Origin: Labilithrix sp.
GTDB taxonomy: Bacteria > Myxococcota_A > Polyangia > Polyangiales > Polyangiaceae
Direction of reading: 5' to 3'
DNA: 34,064 bases
Assembly (NCBI GenBank): GCA_019637155.1
Contig: JAHBWE010000036.1
Coordinates: forward strand, 1-34,064
In this document: one piece after another, positions 22,457-30,011 of the stretch
How the letters are laid out: each line of letters starts with the position of its first letter
Position numbering within the stretch: the stretch's first letter is position 1
Program-made: the position numbers and the translations under genes
The notes under the pieces: generated by a model
Seen by the model: the letters and a program-made list of their open reading frames with translations, nothing else
Database searches by the model: none
Told to the model about the DNA's origin: nothing

Positions 22457-23377
22457 ATGGGGTTGCTTCGAAGGAAAGGGGCTGGAGCCGACGAGCCGAC
22501 GCGCTATCTCCGCGACCGTCAGAGCATCGGTCGCGAGGTCGACAACGACGTCGTCATCGCCCGTTCGAGCGTCTCCGGGCGACACGCGACGCTCACCTGG
22601 ACGACGTCGGGATGGGTCCTGAAGGACACGAGCACCCATGGGACGCTCGTGAACGGCGCGCTCGTTAGGGGGTTCGCTCAGCCCCTCGCGAAGGGTGATG
22701 AGCTCACCTTCGTCGAAGTCGACGAGGTGTGGGTGCTCGCAGACGATGCACCTCCCGGGCTCGTCCTCACGCCGGAGGTCGAGGAGCACCCGGTGATTCA
22801 CGTCGAACACGAGGTCGGGCTCCGTGCTCTTCCCTCCGAGTCTTCACCGGAGGTGACCATCCTCCAATTGGGAGACGGCTGGTTCGTCGAGGACGAAGCC
22901 GGAAACCGTCGGCGCATCCTCGATGGCGGTTCGATTGAGCTGGCAGGGATCGCCTACCGTGCATCCGTGCCTCGCGTGCTCGTGACCACCGCCGAGCCCG
23001 AGAACCCGGCATCCCCCTTTGCTCTCGATACGGCGCGCTTCGAGATTGCCGTCCTGCGAGGGGAGGACGAGGCGGAGCTCACGATCCGCTCGGGCGCACA
23101 GGAGAAAACGGTGAAGCCTTCTCGACCGCTCTATCTCCTCGCCTATCTCGCCGAGCAACGAATCCGAGCAACCGAAGACGAGGGAGGTTGGCTGCCCACC
23201 GACCTTGCGTGCCGAGATCTCGGCGTCGATCGGACCATACTCAACGTCGACGTACATCGGATCCGCGAGGCCGTGAAAGCAACCGGCCTGATTGGTGGAG
23301 CCAACGTCGTCGAACGCCGCCCCAGCCAGATTCGGATCGGGGTCCCGGCCACGCGATGCGCGGTCGTCCGCCGGTAG
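22457..23377 (+). CDS. FHA-domain protein with winged-helix-like C-terminus
   Basis: A 306-residue protein. The FHA phosphothreonine-binding residues are present: Gly25-Arg26 in SIGRE, SVSGRH (38-43) and Asn66-Gly67 in TLVNG. The middle (about 90-200) is beta-rich and may be a second, degenerate FHA-like unit (LGDGWFVEDEAGNRRRIL). The last 90 residues (YLLAYLAEQRI, WLPTDLACRDLG, LNVDVHRIREAV) resemble an OmpR/SARP-type winged helix, so this may be a DNA-binding regulator that reads kinase phosphorylation. The start lies 140 bases from the divergent kinase start, a probable two-way promoter. The likely partner is that kinase. The DNA-binding assignment is less certain than the FHA one. Confidence 0.85.
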   Translation: MGLLRRKGAGADEPTRYLRDRQSIGREVDNDVVIARSSVSGRHATLTWTTSGWVLKDTSTHGTLVNGALVRGFAQPLAKGDELTFVEVDEVWVLADDAPPGLVLTPEVEEHPVIHVEHEVGLRALPSESSPEVTILQLGDGWFVEDEAGNRRRILDGGSIELAGIAYRASVPRVLVTTAEPENPASPFALDTARFEIAVLRGEDEAELTIRSGAQEKTVKPSRPLYLLAYLAEQRIRATEDEGGWLPTDLACRDLGVDRTILNVDVHRIREAVKATGLIGGANVVERRPSQIRIGVPATRCAVVRR

Positions 23378-23394
23378 ATGTTATTGCGTGAAAT

Positions 23395-23410
23395 GGCGCG
23401 CGCACGCGCC
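23395..23410. terminator. Weak hairpin after the FHA gene
   Basis: GGCGCG-CGCA-CGCGCC forms a six-pair stem 17 bases after the FHA stop codon. No T-run follows, so termination here is only a possibility. Confidence 0.25.
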
Positions 23411-23461
23411 TCCGCCCAGGATTGGCCACCGGGGTCGTGAGCCTCGTCACCCCTCCGGGAC

Positions 23462-23812
23462 ATGAAAGAAAACGTCGTACTCGCCTGTAGTGTTCGTCAT
23501 CGTTTCGGTGCGTCGTGGCATGCGCGCTCAGCAGGCACCGATGAAATCCATCTCCCAAATCTGTCAAACTTCCGGGTCGAGCTGATTCGGGATGGTGAGG
23601 TGTGGTCCGCCATAGGCGCCGAACTCGCCGAGGAGACGAACCCCATCGTCGTACGTTGGTGGTTCAGCGGAGGGCAGGCGGTCAGCTACGCGCTGCTGGT
23701 TCACGCCTCGATTGACCCGATCGACGCGGATCGGTTCATCGACATCGATAGTGCGGGCGGCTCGAGCAAGGAGTTCGATTTCGGCCGCTGGCAGTTTCGC
23801 AGTCGGTGGTGA
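23462..23812 (+). CDS. Small hypothetical protein (116 aa)
   Basis: Not recognised. The sequence is acidic, rich in Trp, with alternating hydrophobic residues that suggest a beta-sheet fold (FRVELIRDGEVWSAIGAEL; PIVVRWWFSGGQAVSYALLV), no signal peptide and no membrane helix. It lies in line between the FHA gene (84 bases upstream) and the LuxR-type gene (69 bases downstream), so it may belong to the signalling block. Its first 20 codons use more A/T-ending codons than its neighbours. Opposite-strand frames here look less protein-like. It could still be a chance open frame. Confidence 0.5.
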   Translation: MKENVVLACSVRHRFGASWHARSAGTDEIHLPNLSNFRVELIRDGEVWSAIGAELAEETNPIVVRWWFSGGQAVSYALLVHASIDPIDADRFIDIDSAGGSSKEFDFGRWQFRSRW

Positions 23813-23881
23813 ACCCGGTGGGAGAAAGCGGTTGAAATCGATAATCGAGCGCCAATCGGTCATACCCAATGCTCAACGTCG

Positions 23882-24493
23882 ATGACTCCAACGCACTCTG
23901 CGCAAGCTCGTCGCCCGACTCTTCGCCCCCGCGACGAGAGCGGTGTCCGCATCGTGCCCCCGAGCTTGCTCGAGGATCACGTGACCGCGGAGCTCGTCGC
24001 CTTCCTGCTGGAGTGCGCGCGAGGAGCCGTCTTCGTTCTCGACGGTCGCAACGAGCTCCTCGCGACCAACGATGCCGGCTGCGAACTGCTCGACCGCGCG
24101 GGATGTGAGCTCCTCCGCCTCGTGGAGGAGAGCTGTCAGACGATGGTCGAAACGCCGATTGGAAGGCTGCGCGTCAACCGCCGACATCTCTCGACGACAG
24201 GAACCGCTCAGCACATCGTTCTGTTGGCCGAGCCCTTCGCCGACGACACGAGCGAGACCCTACGGATGGCGGCAACGCTCTGGCAACCGACCAGCCGACA
24301 GGCGATGGTCCTTCGACACGTCCTCGAGGGGCTCGCCAACAAGGAGATCGCGGTGCTTCTGGGAATGTCACCGCGAACAGTCGAGGTCCACGTGACGGCA
24401 CTCCTTCAGAAAGCAGGCGTCGACAGCCGCTCTCGCCTCATTGCCAAGGCTCGGGCCCTTCACGACCTCCGCTCGTCGAGGTTCATGAGGTAG
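23882..24493 (+). CDS. LuxR-type DNA-binding regulator
   Basis: A 203-residue transcription regulator. The C-terminal LuxR/NarL helix-turn-helix is clear at about 135-190 (SRQAMVLRHVLEGLANKEIAV, then MSPRTVEVHV and LLQKAGVDSRSRLI). The N-terminal part (about 28-125) has a PAS-like outline (FVLDGRNELLATNDAG) and no receiver-type Asp pocket, so it may sense a ligand or partner rather than accept a phosphate from a histidine kinase. The pseudokinase gene begins 13 bases after its stop, so the two are probably one operon, and this regulator is a candidate controller of the shell operon. Confidence 0.85.
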   Translation: MTPTHSAQARRPTLRPRDESGVRIVPPSLLEDHVTAELVAFLLECARGAVFVLDGRNELLATNDAGCELLDRAGCELLRLVEESCQTMVETPIGRLRVNRRHLSTTGTAQHIVLLAEPFADDTSETLRMAATLWQPTSRQAMVLRHVLEGLANKEIAVLLGMSPRTVEVHVTALLQKAGVDSRSRLIAKARALHDLRSSRFMR

Positions 24494-24506
24494 TCTCGCT
24501 GCCCAT

Positions 24507-27500
24507 GTGGAGTGCTCGTTGCCCCCGCTGATCCCCATTCCCGCTCGCATCGGCCGCTACCGAGTGTTGGGCTCGCTGCATGCCACCGGCCTCGGTGAGA
24601 TGCTCGCGGGTCACGACGAGAAGCTCGACCGGCCGGTCGCGATCAAGCGCCTTCGTATCGACCTCATCGCGTCCCAGGAACGGCGTCAACGCCTCGAATT
24701 GGAAGCGCGCCTCAACGCCCGCCTGTCACACTCCAACGTCGTTCAGGTCTATGACTTCGTGAGCAGCGAAGAAGGCGACCACATCATTACGGAATACGTG
24801 GACGGCCAATCGCTCGCGGTGCTCTGCCCGAGCGAGCGACCTCCACTCGACCGCGCCATCGAGCATCTGCGCGCGATCGCGCGCGGGCTCGAGGACGCAC
24901 ACCGACAGGGCATCGTTCACGGCGCGCTCGAGCTCGCGAACGTCCTCGTCACGCGCGAAGGTCAAACGAAGCTCGCAAACTTCGGCACGGCGATGCGCAG
25001 CGAGGAGGACTCGACTCCAAACGCCGACATCCGGGCGTTCGGAGCGCTCGCGTATGAGCTCGTGTCGGGACGATCGCCGCGCCTGGATGCGAGCCCTCTC
25101 GCGGAGCTCGTTCCCGATATTCCGATCGAGCTGTCGGAGCTCGTCGAGCGTCTGCTCGAATCGCGCGATCCTCCGACCGCGCGCGATATCGAGGCCGAGC
25201 TCACTGCGATCTCGTCGCGGATCGAAACTCGATCTGCCTCTTCGGCAACGGCGAACTTCCAGATCCGTCATATTGCGGCCCTGGCGCTGCGCATCCCGCC
25301 GCCCGCAGGGAGCCTGGAAGAAGTGGCGGACCGAGTCGTCGAATGGCATCGGCACGTCGACGAAGTCGCTGCGCGATACCACGCGCATGTCGCATGGCCT
25401 AGTGCGCTCGAAGCCCTCGTCTGCATGGGATACCCGCGGGTTCATGGCGACAACGCGGCCGCAGCAGCCAACCTCGCTGCCGAGTTGGCCTTCGCTCGCC
25501 CTTCCGCCGGGATCGACGTCGGAAAGGTCGCCGTGCTCGATCAACCCAACGGCCCCGTGATCGCTGGGCCGGCCGTCGACCGGGCACTGGAAACTGCTCG
25601 GAGTGCCCGACCGGGCGTTGCGCTCGTCACTCCGGTCGCACATCGCGCGCTCGCGCGCACCTTCCGCTTGTCGCCTCTCTCCACCGAACCAGACGATCGC
25701 GTCCTCTACCAACTGCAAGAACCGCTCGACTGGGAGGCACGCGGCGCGATGGTCTCGTCACCGCTCGTCGGTCGCGCGGACGTGCTCGCACGGCTACGCG
25801 AGGCGGAGCGACACGCCTTCGACGCGGCATCGTCGCCTTCCCCGGGTGTCCTGATCCTCGGTCCCCCCGGGTCCGGGAAATCGCGCTTGCTTCGCGCGTT
25901 CCTCGCGGAGACCACCGCAGCACGAATAGTGTTCGCGCGCGGGACAGAACAAACACGCTCCACCGCCTTCGCGACATTCGCCCGCCTCCTACGCGAGCTC
26001 CCCGAGGTCCGAGCCGAACACGGGACGTCGCGCGCGGCAATCGCCGACTGTGTCACCGCGCTGCCGTCGGGGAGCCCCGCGATGGTTGCGGTCGTCGCCC
26101 AGCTCCTCGGCGTGCAGACGCCCGACGACGACAAGCTCCTTGCGCATATCGCTTCCTACGAACGACACTCCTTCGCCGCCAACCACCTCGCCTCGTTCCT
26201 CGCCGAAATCTTGGCGTCGAACACGAGCCTACTCGTGGTGGAGGATGTCTTCTGGCTCGATACTTCTTCGCTCGACGTCCTCGCACGTCTTGGGTCGCAT
26301 ACGAGAGAGCGGCAGCTATTCCTCCTTTGTACGAGTCGACCCGTTTCGCTCTTGCGGCATCTTCCCGAGAGTACCTTCACGCGGCACGATCTCGGTCCAC
26401 TCTCATCCGCGGAGGCGGCGCTCCTCGCCGAAGCCGCTGCTGGCGACTGGGTGCTACCGCCGCGAGTAGCGCGAGCCATCATCGATCGAGCGGCCGGCAT
26501 TCCGCTCCTCGTCGAGGAGCTGACGCAATTCGTATCGACACGCGTGATGGCAGGGGCATCGGCAGCAATCGCGCTTGATTTGCAGCGCATTCCCACGACC
26601 TTTGCCGACGCGATCCAAGAACGATTCCAGGATCTCGGCTCGGGCACGCGCCGCATCGCGCAGCTCGCTGCCTCGGTCGGAAACGAGATCGATGAGAGCG
26701 TTCTCCTCGCATTCGCCAACGTGTCGGTCGTTGAGCTGCACTCGCACATCGAGGTCCTTGCGCGCGAAGGCTTGCTCCACGGTGCGCGTTTTGGAGACCG
26801 ACAGGTCTACGCGTTCCGCCATTCGTTGACGCGCGATGCGATCTATGAGGCGCAGGACGATGCAACGCGCCTTGAGAACCATCGGGCAATCCTGGCAAAG
26901 ATCGATATGCAGTTCCCCCACTGGGAGAGCGAGCACCCAGAGATCCTCGCCTTCCAGTGCGAGGCTGCCGGTGACCGACAGCGCGCCGTTCGAGGATGGC
27001 TCGCCGCCGGGCGGCGCGCCGTCGCGAGCTTCGCGCCCGTCGTCGCCGGTCAGCACTTCGAGGCCGCCCTTCGACTCATCGCGCACGCACCGGCGGAGAC
27101 CTGGAGCGACGCCGTCGAGCTCGAAGTGAGGCGAGAGTACTCCCCCATGCTAGCCCTGGTCACCAATTGGGCCTCTGATGAAGTAAATGCGAACAACGTG
27201 CGGATCCGCGAGCTCGCGACCGTCTCCGCACAGCCCCTCGACTGGTCGAGCACGTTCATCAGTCTCACAGAGGATCTCTCGACCGGATCGGCAGATGTGC
27301 TCTCCGCCAAGCTCGGTTGGCTCGGAGCGCAGCTCGACGAGACCTCTCCCCTCGCCGACGTGAATCGGTACTTGCTCGAGAGCATGCGTGGCGTCGCCAG
27401 CGTCTATGCTGGCTATCCTGTCCGGGCTCGTGACGAGCTCGAGAGGGCATTGGCGATGCAAGCGCCGCTCTTGCCAGTGCTACGCACATTTCCCGTCCCT

Positions 27501-28199
27501 GAGCCGATTCTCATCCCGAGAATGTTCCTCGCTTGGGTAGAGCTCCTCGAAGGAAATGTTGCCGCGGCGTGGGAACATCAAACCACCGAAGAGGCTTCGC
27601 ACGAGAAGAGCTCTCTCGCCTATGTCAGCACGTGCTGCTGGGGCTCGGCTCTTGCTATGGTCGCTCACGATTGGGACGCCGCGCGCTGGCGCTGCGATGT
27701 CGTCCTCGACTCCGACCTGCCCGCAATGCATCATGTGACCCTGTGTCAACTCCACAGCTCGCTTCTCGAGCTCCGCTCGACCTGCCGTGCGTCAGCGGTC
27801 TCGGCTTCGGCGATAGCGGAGCTGGTCAATGCCGCGTCGCGCCATCTGTCACGCTGGCGCGGCGATCCACCGAGAATGCGCGTCGGCGTCCCCCTCTATA
27901 CGTCGTTCTTCGTAGAAGGATGTCTCGATGCCGCGCATCAACTTGCCGGCTCGGAGGCAAGCGCTTATCCGCTCGAGAAGGCCCGCGCAGCGCTCAATGA
28001 ATTGCTCGGGTTGATGCGAGAGGCCAACATCCTCGATCGCTACATCGCATCGGAGATATATCGCCTACACGCCGACTTGCTCGATCTGGACGCGAAGCCG
28101 GAAGAAGCGACGCAGGCGCGCATCGAGGCACGCGCACGAGCTCGCGTTCTCGACGTCGCGCGCGGGAGTACGCTCTTCCTCGAGCGAAGGATCGGTTGA
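24507..28199 (+). CDS. Pseudokinase / pseudo-cyclase / AAA ATPase / TPR-like signalling protein
   Basis: A 1230-residue multidomain protein built like the kinase-cyclase-ATPase fusions of myxobacteria, and a paralogue of the kinase at 20985-22316. The kinase-like domain (14-235) keeps Lys47 in VAIK, but the Gly-loop is HATGLGEM, HRDLK has become HGALE (138-142, catalytic Asp lost) and DFG is NFG (158-160), so it should be inactive. The cyclase-like region (about 250-420; CMGYPRVHGDN, GIDVGKVAV) lacks the metal Asp residues. A P-loop ATPase follows: Walker A GPPGSGKS near 452 and Walker B LLVVEDVFWLD near 575. From about 790 to the end it is helical and TPR-like. The start is GTG at 24507; the overlapping ATG at 24505 is out of frame and short. 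It probably acts as a regulated scaffold or STAND-type switch. Confidence 0.9.
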   Translation: MECSLPPLIPIPARIGRYRVLGSLHATGLGEMLAGHDEKLDRPVAIKRLRIDLIASQERRQRLELEARLNARLSHSNVVQVYDFVSSEEGDHIITEYVDGQSLAVLCPSERPPLDRAIEHLRAIARGLEDAHRQGIVHGALELANVLVTREGQTKLANFGTAMRSEEDSTPNADIRAFGALAYELVSGRSPRLDASPLAELVPDIPIELSELVERLLESRDPPTARDIEAELTAISSRIETRSASSATANFQIRHIAALALRIPPPAGSLEEVADRVVEWHRHVDEVAARYHAHVAWPSALEALVCMGYPRVHGDNAAAAANLAAELAFARPSAGIDVGKVAVLDQPNGPVIAGPAVDRALETARSARPGVALVTPVAHRALARTFRLSPLSTEPDDRVLYQLQEPLDWEARGAMVSSPLVGRADVLARLREAERHAFDAASSPSPGVLILGPPGSGKSRLLRAFLAETTAARIVFARGTEQTRSTAFATFARLLRELPEVRAEHGTSRAAIADCVTALPSGSPAMVAVVAQLLGVQTPDDDKLLAHIASYERHSFAANHLASFLAEILASNTSLLVVEDVFWLDTSSLDVLARLGSHTRERQLFLLCTSRPVSLLRHLPESTFTRHDLGPLSSAEAALLAEAAAGDWVLPPRVARAIIDRAAGIPLLVEELTQFVSTRVMAGASAAIALDLQRIPTTFADAIQERFQDLGSGTRRIAQLAASVGNEIDESVLLAFANVSVVELHSHIEVLAREGLLHGARFGDRQVYAFRHSLTRDAIYEAQDDATRLENHRAILAKIDMQFPHWESEHPEILAFQCEAAGDRQRAVRGWLAAGRRAVASFAPVVAGQHFEAALRLIAHAPAETWSDAVELEVRREYSPMLALVTNWASDEVNANNVRIRELATVSAQPLDWSSTFISLTEDLSTGSADVLSAKLGWLGAQLDETSPLADVNRYLLESMRGVASVYAGYPVRARDELERALAMQAPLLPVLRTFPVPEPILIPRMFLAWVELLEGNVAAAWEHQTTEEASHEKSSLAYVSTCCWGSALAMVAHDWDAARWRCDVVLDSDLPAMHHVTLCQLHSSLLELRSTCRASAVSASAIAELVNAASRHLSRWRGDPPRMRVGVPLYTSFFVEGCLDAAHQLAGSEASAYPLEKARAALNELLGLMREANILDRYIASEIYRLHADLLDLDAKPEEATQARIEARARARVLDVARGSTLFLERRIG

Positions 28200-28343
28200 G
28201 AACGGCTTGCTCGCGCCCACGCGGAGCACCGACGACGACATGCGTACGAATCAAACGTCCCGGCGGACGCGACTGACTTCATCGTGACGGCGGAGATCTC
28301 CTCTCGATGTCGGTCCGACGACGCTCTATGGAAGTTCTGAAGG

Positions 28344-30011
28344 TCAGTTCCCCCAGCGCATACCGATGGAGGGGCCGACCTGCACCTTCACGCCGTCGAG
28401 AACCTGGTACGAGCGCGCAGTCGCGGTGGGCTCCGACTGGTAGCTCAGGGCCTCGATCATCATCAGGACGCCGAGGCTGAACTTCGTGCCTGGGGTCGAG
28501 CCGAGCATGATCCCGCCGTGCAGGATCGCGGCCGGCGCGAAGAGGACGTCCGACGAGGAGCTCGACTCGCTGATCCCGCCCGTCGCCTCGCGAAGGAACG
28601 TCACGCTTCGGATCGACAGGCCACCGCTCGCGCCTGCGGTGGCGCGGAAGAAGCTCCCGCGCGAGGAGATCGAGCCGCCGGCGCCGATGATGCCGCCCAC
28701 CTCCACCGTGCGGAACGACTGCTGGTTCGCGACGCGCGCCTCCGCCGGATCCGACGCCGAGCCGCCGCCCGCGTAGTCGACACCGTTCGAGGTCGTCGCA
28801 CCGCTGAAGACGCCCGTGAAGTCGAGCGAGATCGGATCGAAGTTGTAGCCGCCGCGCAGGAGAGCGCCGCCACCGAACGCGTCGCCGTCGGTGCACGTAT
28901 GCCGCGTCCCGTCGGACGGACACGTCTGCGCCCCCGCGGTGAGCGGGATCATGCCCGTGAAGTCGAGATCGAAATGGCCGCCCGAAGAGTCGATCGGTGT
29001 CTCCTTCGCCGCGAGCGTAGGATCTATGCGGTCCTGCGCTCGCTCCGGGACGAGCTTGATCATCCACGTGTTCGTCGCGTCGCCCGACACGTTCACGCTA
29101 TCCATCACCGAGCGATAGCCGGGCGCCCAGGCCTGGAGCTGATGCACGCCGACCGGCAGCTCCATCGACTGGGGGACCGCGCTCGGTGCGCCGCGATCGA
29201 CCGAGAGGCGCGCCGTGCTCGGCTGGACGTGAAGCTGCAGCGTGCCGACGAGCGCCTTGCCTTCGAGCACGACCGCCGAGCGCGAGCCGAGCGCGATCTC
29301 CGCCTCGACCGGACGGCTCGCGATCTTCGGGTCCGCGAGCGAGAAGACGTGCTTCCCCGGCGGAAGGTCGGCGGTGTACGGCGTCTGCCCGACCACGCGC
29401 CCGTCGATCGCGAGCGCGATGGCGCGTTGCTTCGCCTCCGTGATCTGAACCGTCCCGGTCGTAGCCATCGGACGCAGCACCGCGTCGACCGCGACGGTAG
29501 CGCCGATGGTCACGTCGACGGTCGCAGTGAACGCTACGTAGCCATCGCTCTCCGCGCGCACCTGATGCTTTCCGATCGCGACGCGCAGCGGACCGGCGAG
29601 CGGCGTCTCGCCCACGAGTCGGCCGTCGACGAGGATGCGCGCGCGCTGCACCTCGCACCGTACCGCGACGAGGCCGGACTCCGCGCTCACGGCGCGCATG
29701 CCCTTGTCCGCCGCTTGCCGGTCGTCCTTCGATGCGTCCGGCATTGCCGCGAGACGCTCGTAGGCGTCCGAGGCGCCCGCGAGATCGCCGGCCGCACGCT
29801 GCGAGTCGGCGAGCTTCCGCAAGAGGGACGCCGACGGCGACGTGGCGAACGCCTTCTTGTACTCGGCGGCGGCCTCGTCGAAGAGGTGCAGGCGCGAGAG
29901 CCGATCGCCGAGGCGCGCCGCGTCGCTCGGAGCTGCTGCTCCTTGCGCGAGCGTGAGCCTCGATGTGAGGAGGATGGCGACTCCAACCGCGCTCGAAGGA
30001 CGGAGCGTCAT
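28344..30011 (-). CDS. Exported TPR/PEGA-repeat protein with beta-barrel-like C-terminus
   Basis: A 555-residue envelope protein. A signal peptide (about 1-23) is followed by a TPR-like helical hairpin region (30-105). Three PEGA-type beta repeats follow at about 115-180 (ILVDGRLVGETPLAGPLRVAIGKH), 185-250 (AIDGRVVGQTPYTADLPPGKH) and 255-320 (QPSTARLSVDRGAPSAVP; LPVGVHQLQAWAPGY). The last 215 residues alternate hydrophobic and Gly/Ser-rich stretches, as in an outer-membrane beta-barrel, with one Cys pair (CPSDGTRHTC). PEGA repeats usually occur in surface or wall-associated proteins. The ATG overlaps the upstream lipoprotein stop by four bases. It is last in a four-gene operon and convergent with the pseudokinase gene across 144 bases with no clear terminator. 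Confidence 0.8.
   Translation of the reverse strand: MTLRPSSAVGVAILLTSRLTLAQGAAAPSDAARLGDRLSRLHLFDEAAAEYKKAFATSPSASLLRKLADSQRAAGDLAGASDAYERLAAMPDASKDDRQAADKGMRAVSAESGLVAVRCEVQRARILVDGRLVGETPLAGPLRVAIGKHQVRAESDGYVAFTATVDVTIGATVAVDAVLRPMATTGTVQITEAKQRAIALAIDGRVVGQTPYTADLPPGKHVFSLADPKIASRPVEAEIALGSRSAVVLEGKALVGTLQLHVQPSTARLSVDRGAPSAVPQSMELPVGVHQLQAWAPGYRSVMDSVNVSGDATNTWMIKLVPERAQDRIDPTLAAKETPIDSSGGHFDLDFTGMIPLTAGAQTCPSDGTRHTCTDGDAFGGGALLRGGYNFDPISLDFTGVFSGATTSNGVDYAGGGSASDPAEARVANQQSFRTVEVGGIIGAGGSISSRGSFFRATAGASGGLSIRSVTFLREATGGISESSSSSDVLFAPAAILHGGIMLGSTPGTKFSLGVLMMIEALSYQSEPTATARSYQVLDGVKVQVGPSIGMRWGN

Noticed and set aside
22394..23377. Upstream ATG at 22394 for the FHA gene
   Set aside because: The added residues are Ser/Cys/Arg-rich and would reach across the start region of the divergent frame; the ATG at 22457 sits just before the FHA domain.
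23564..23869. 101-codon minus-strand frame opposite the small gene at 23462
   Set aside because: No family features and an isolated strand position; the plus-strand frame is in line with its neighbours, though neither is certain.
28200..28343. Terminator between the convergent pseudokinase and PEGA genes
   Set aside because: Only short inverted repeats such as CGTCC-CGGC-GGACG are present, with no T-run on either strand.
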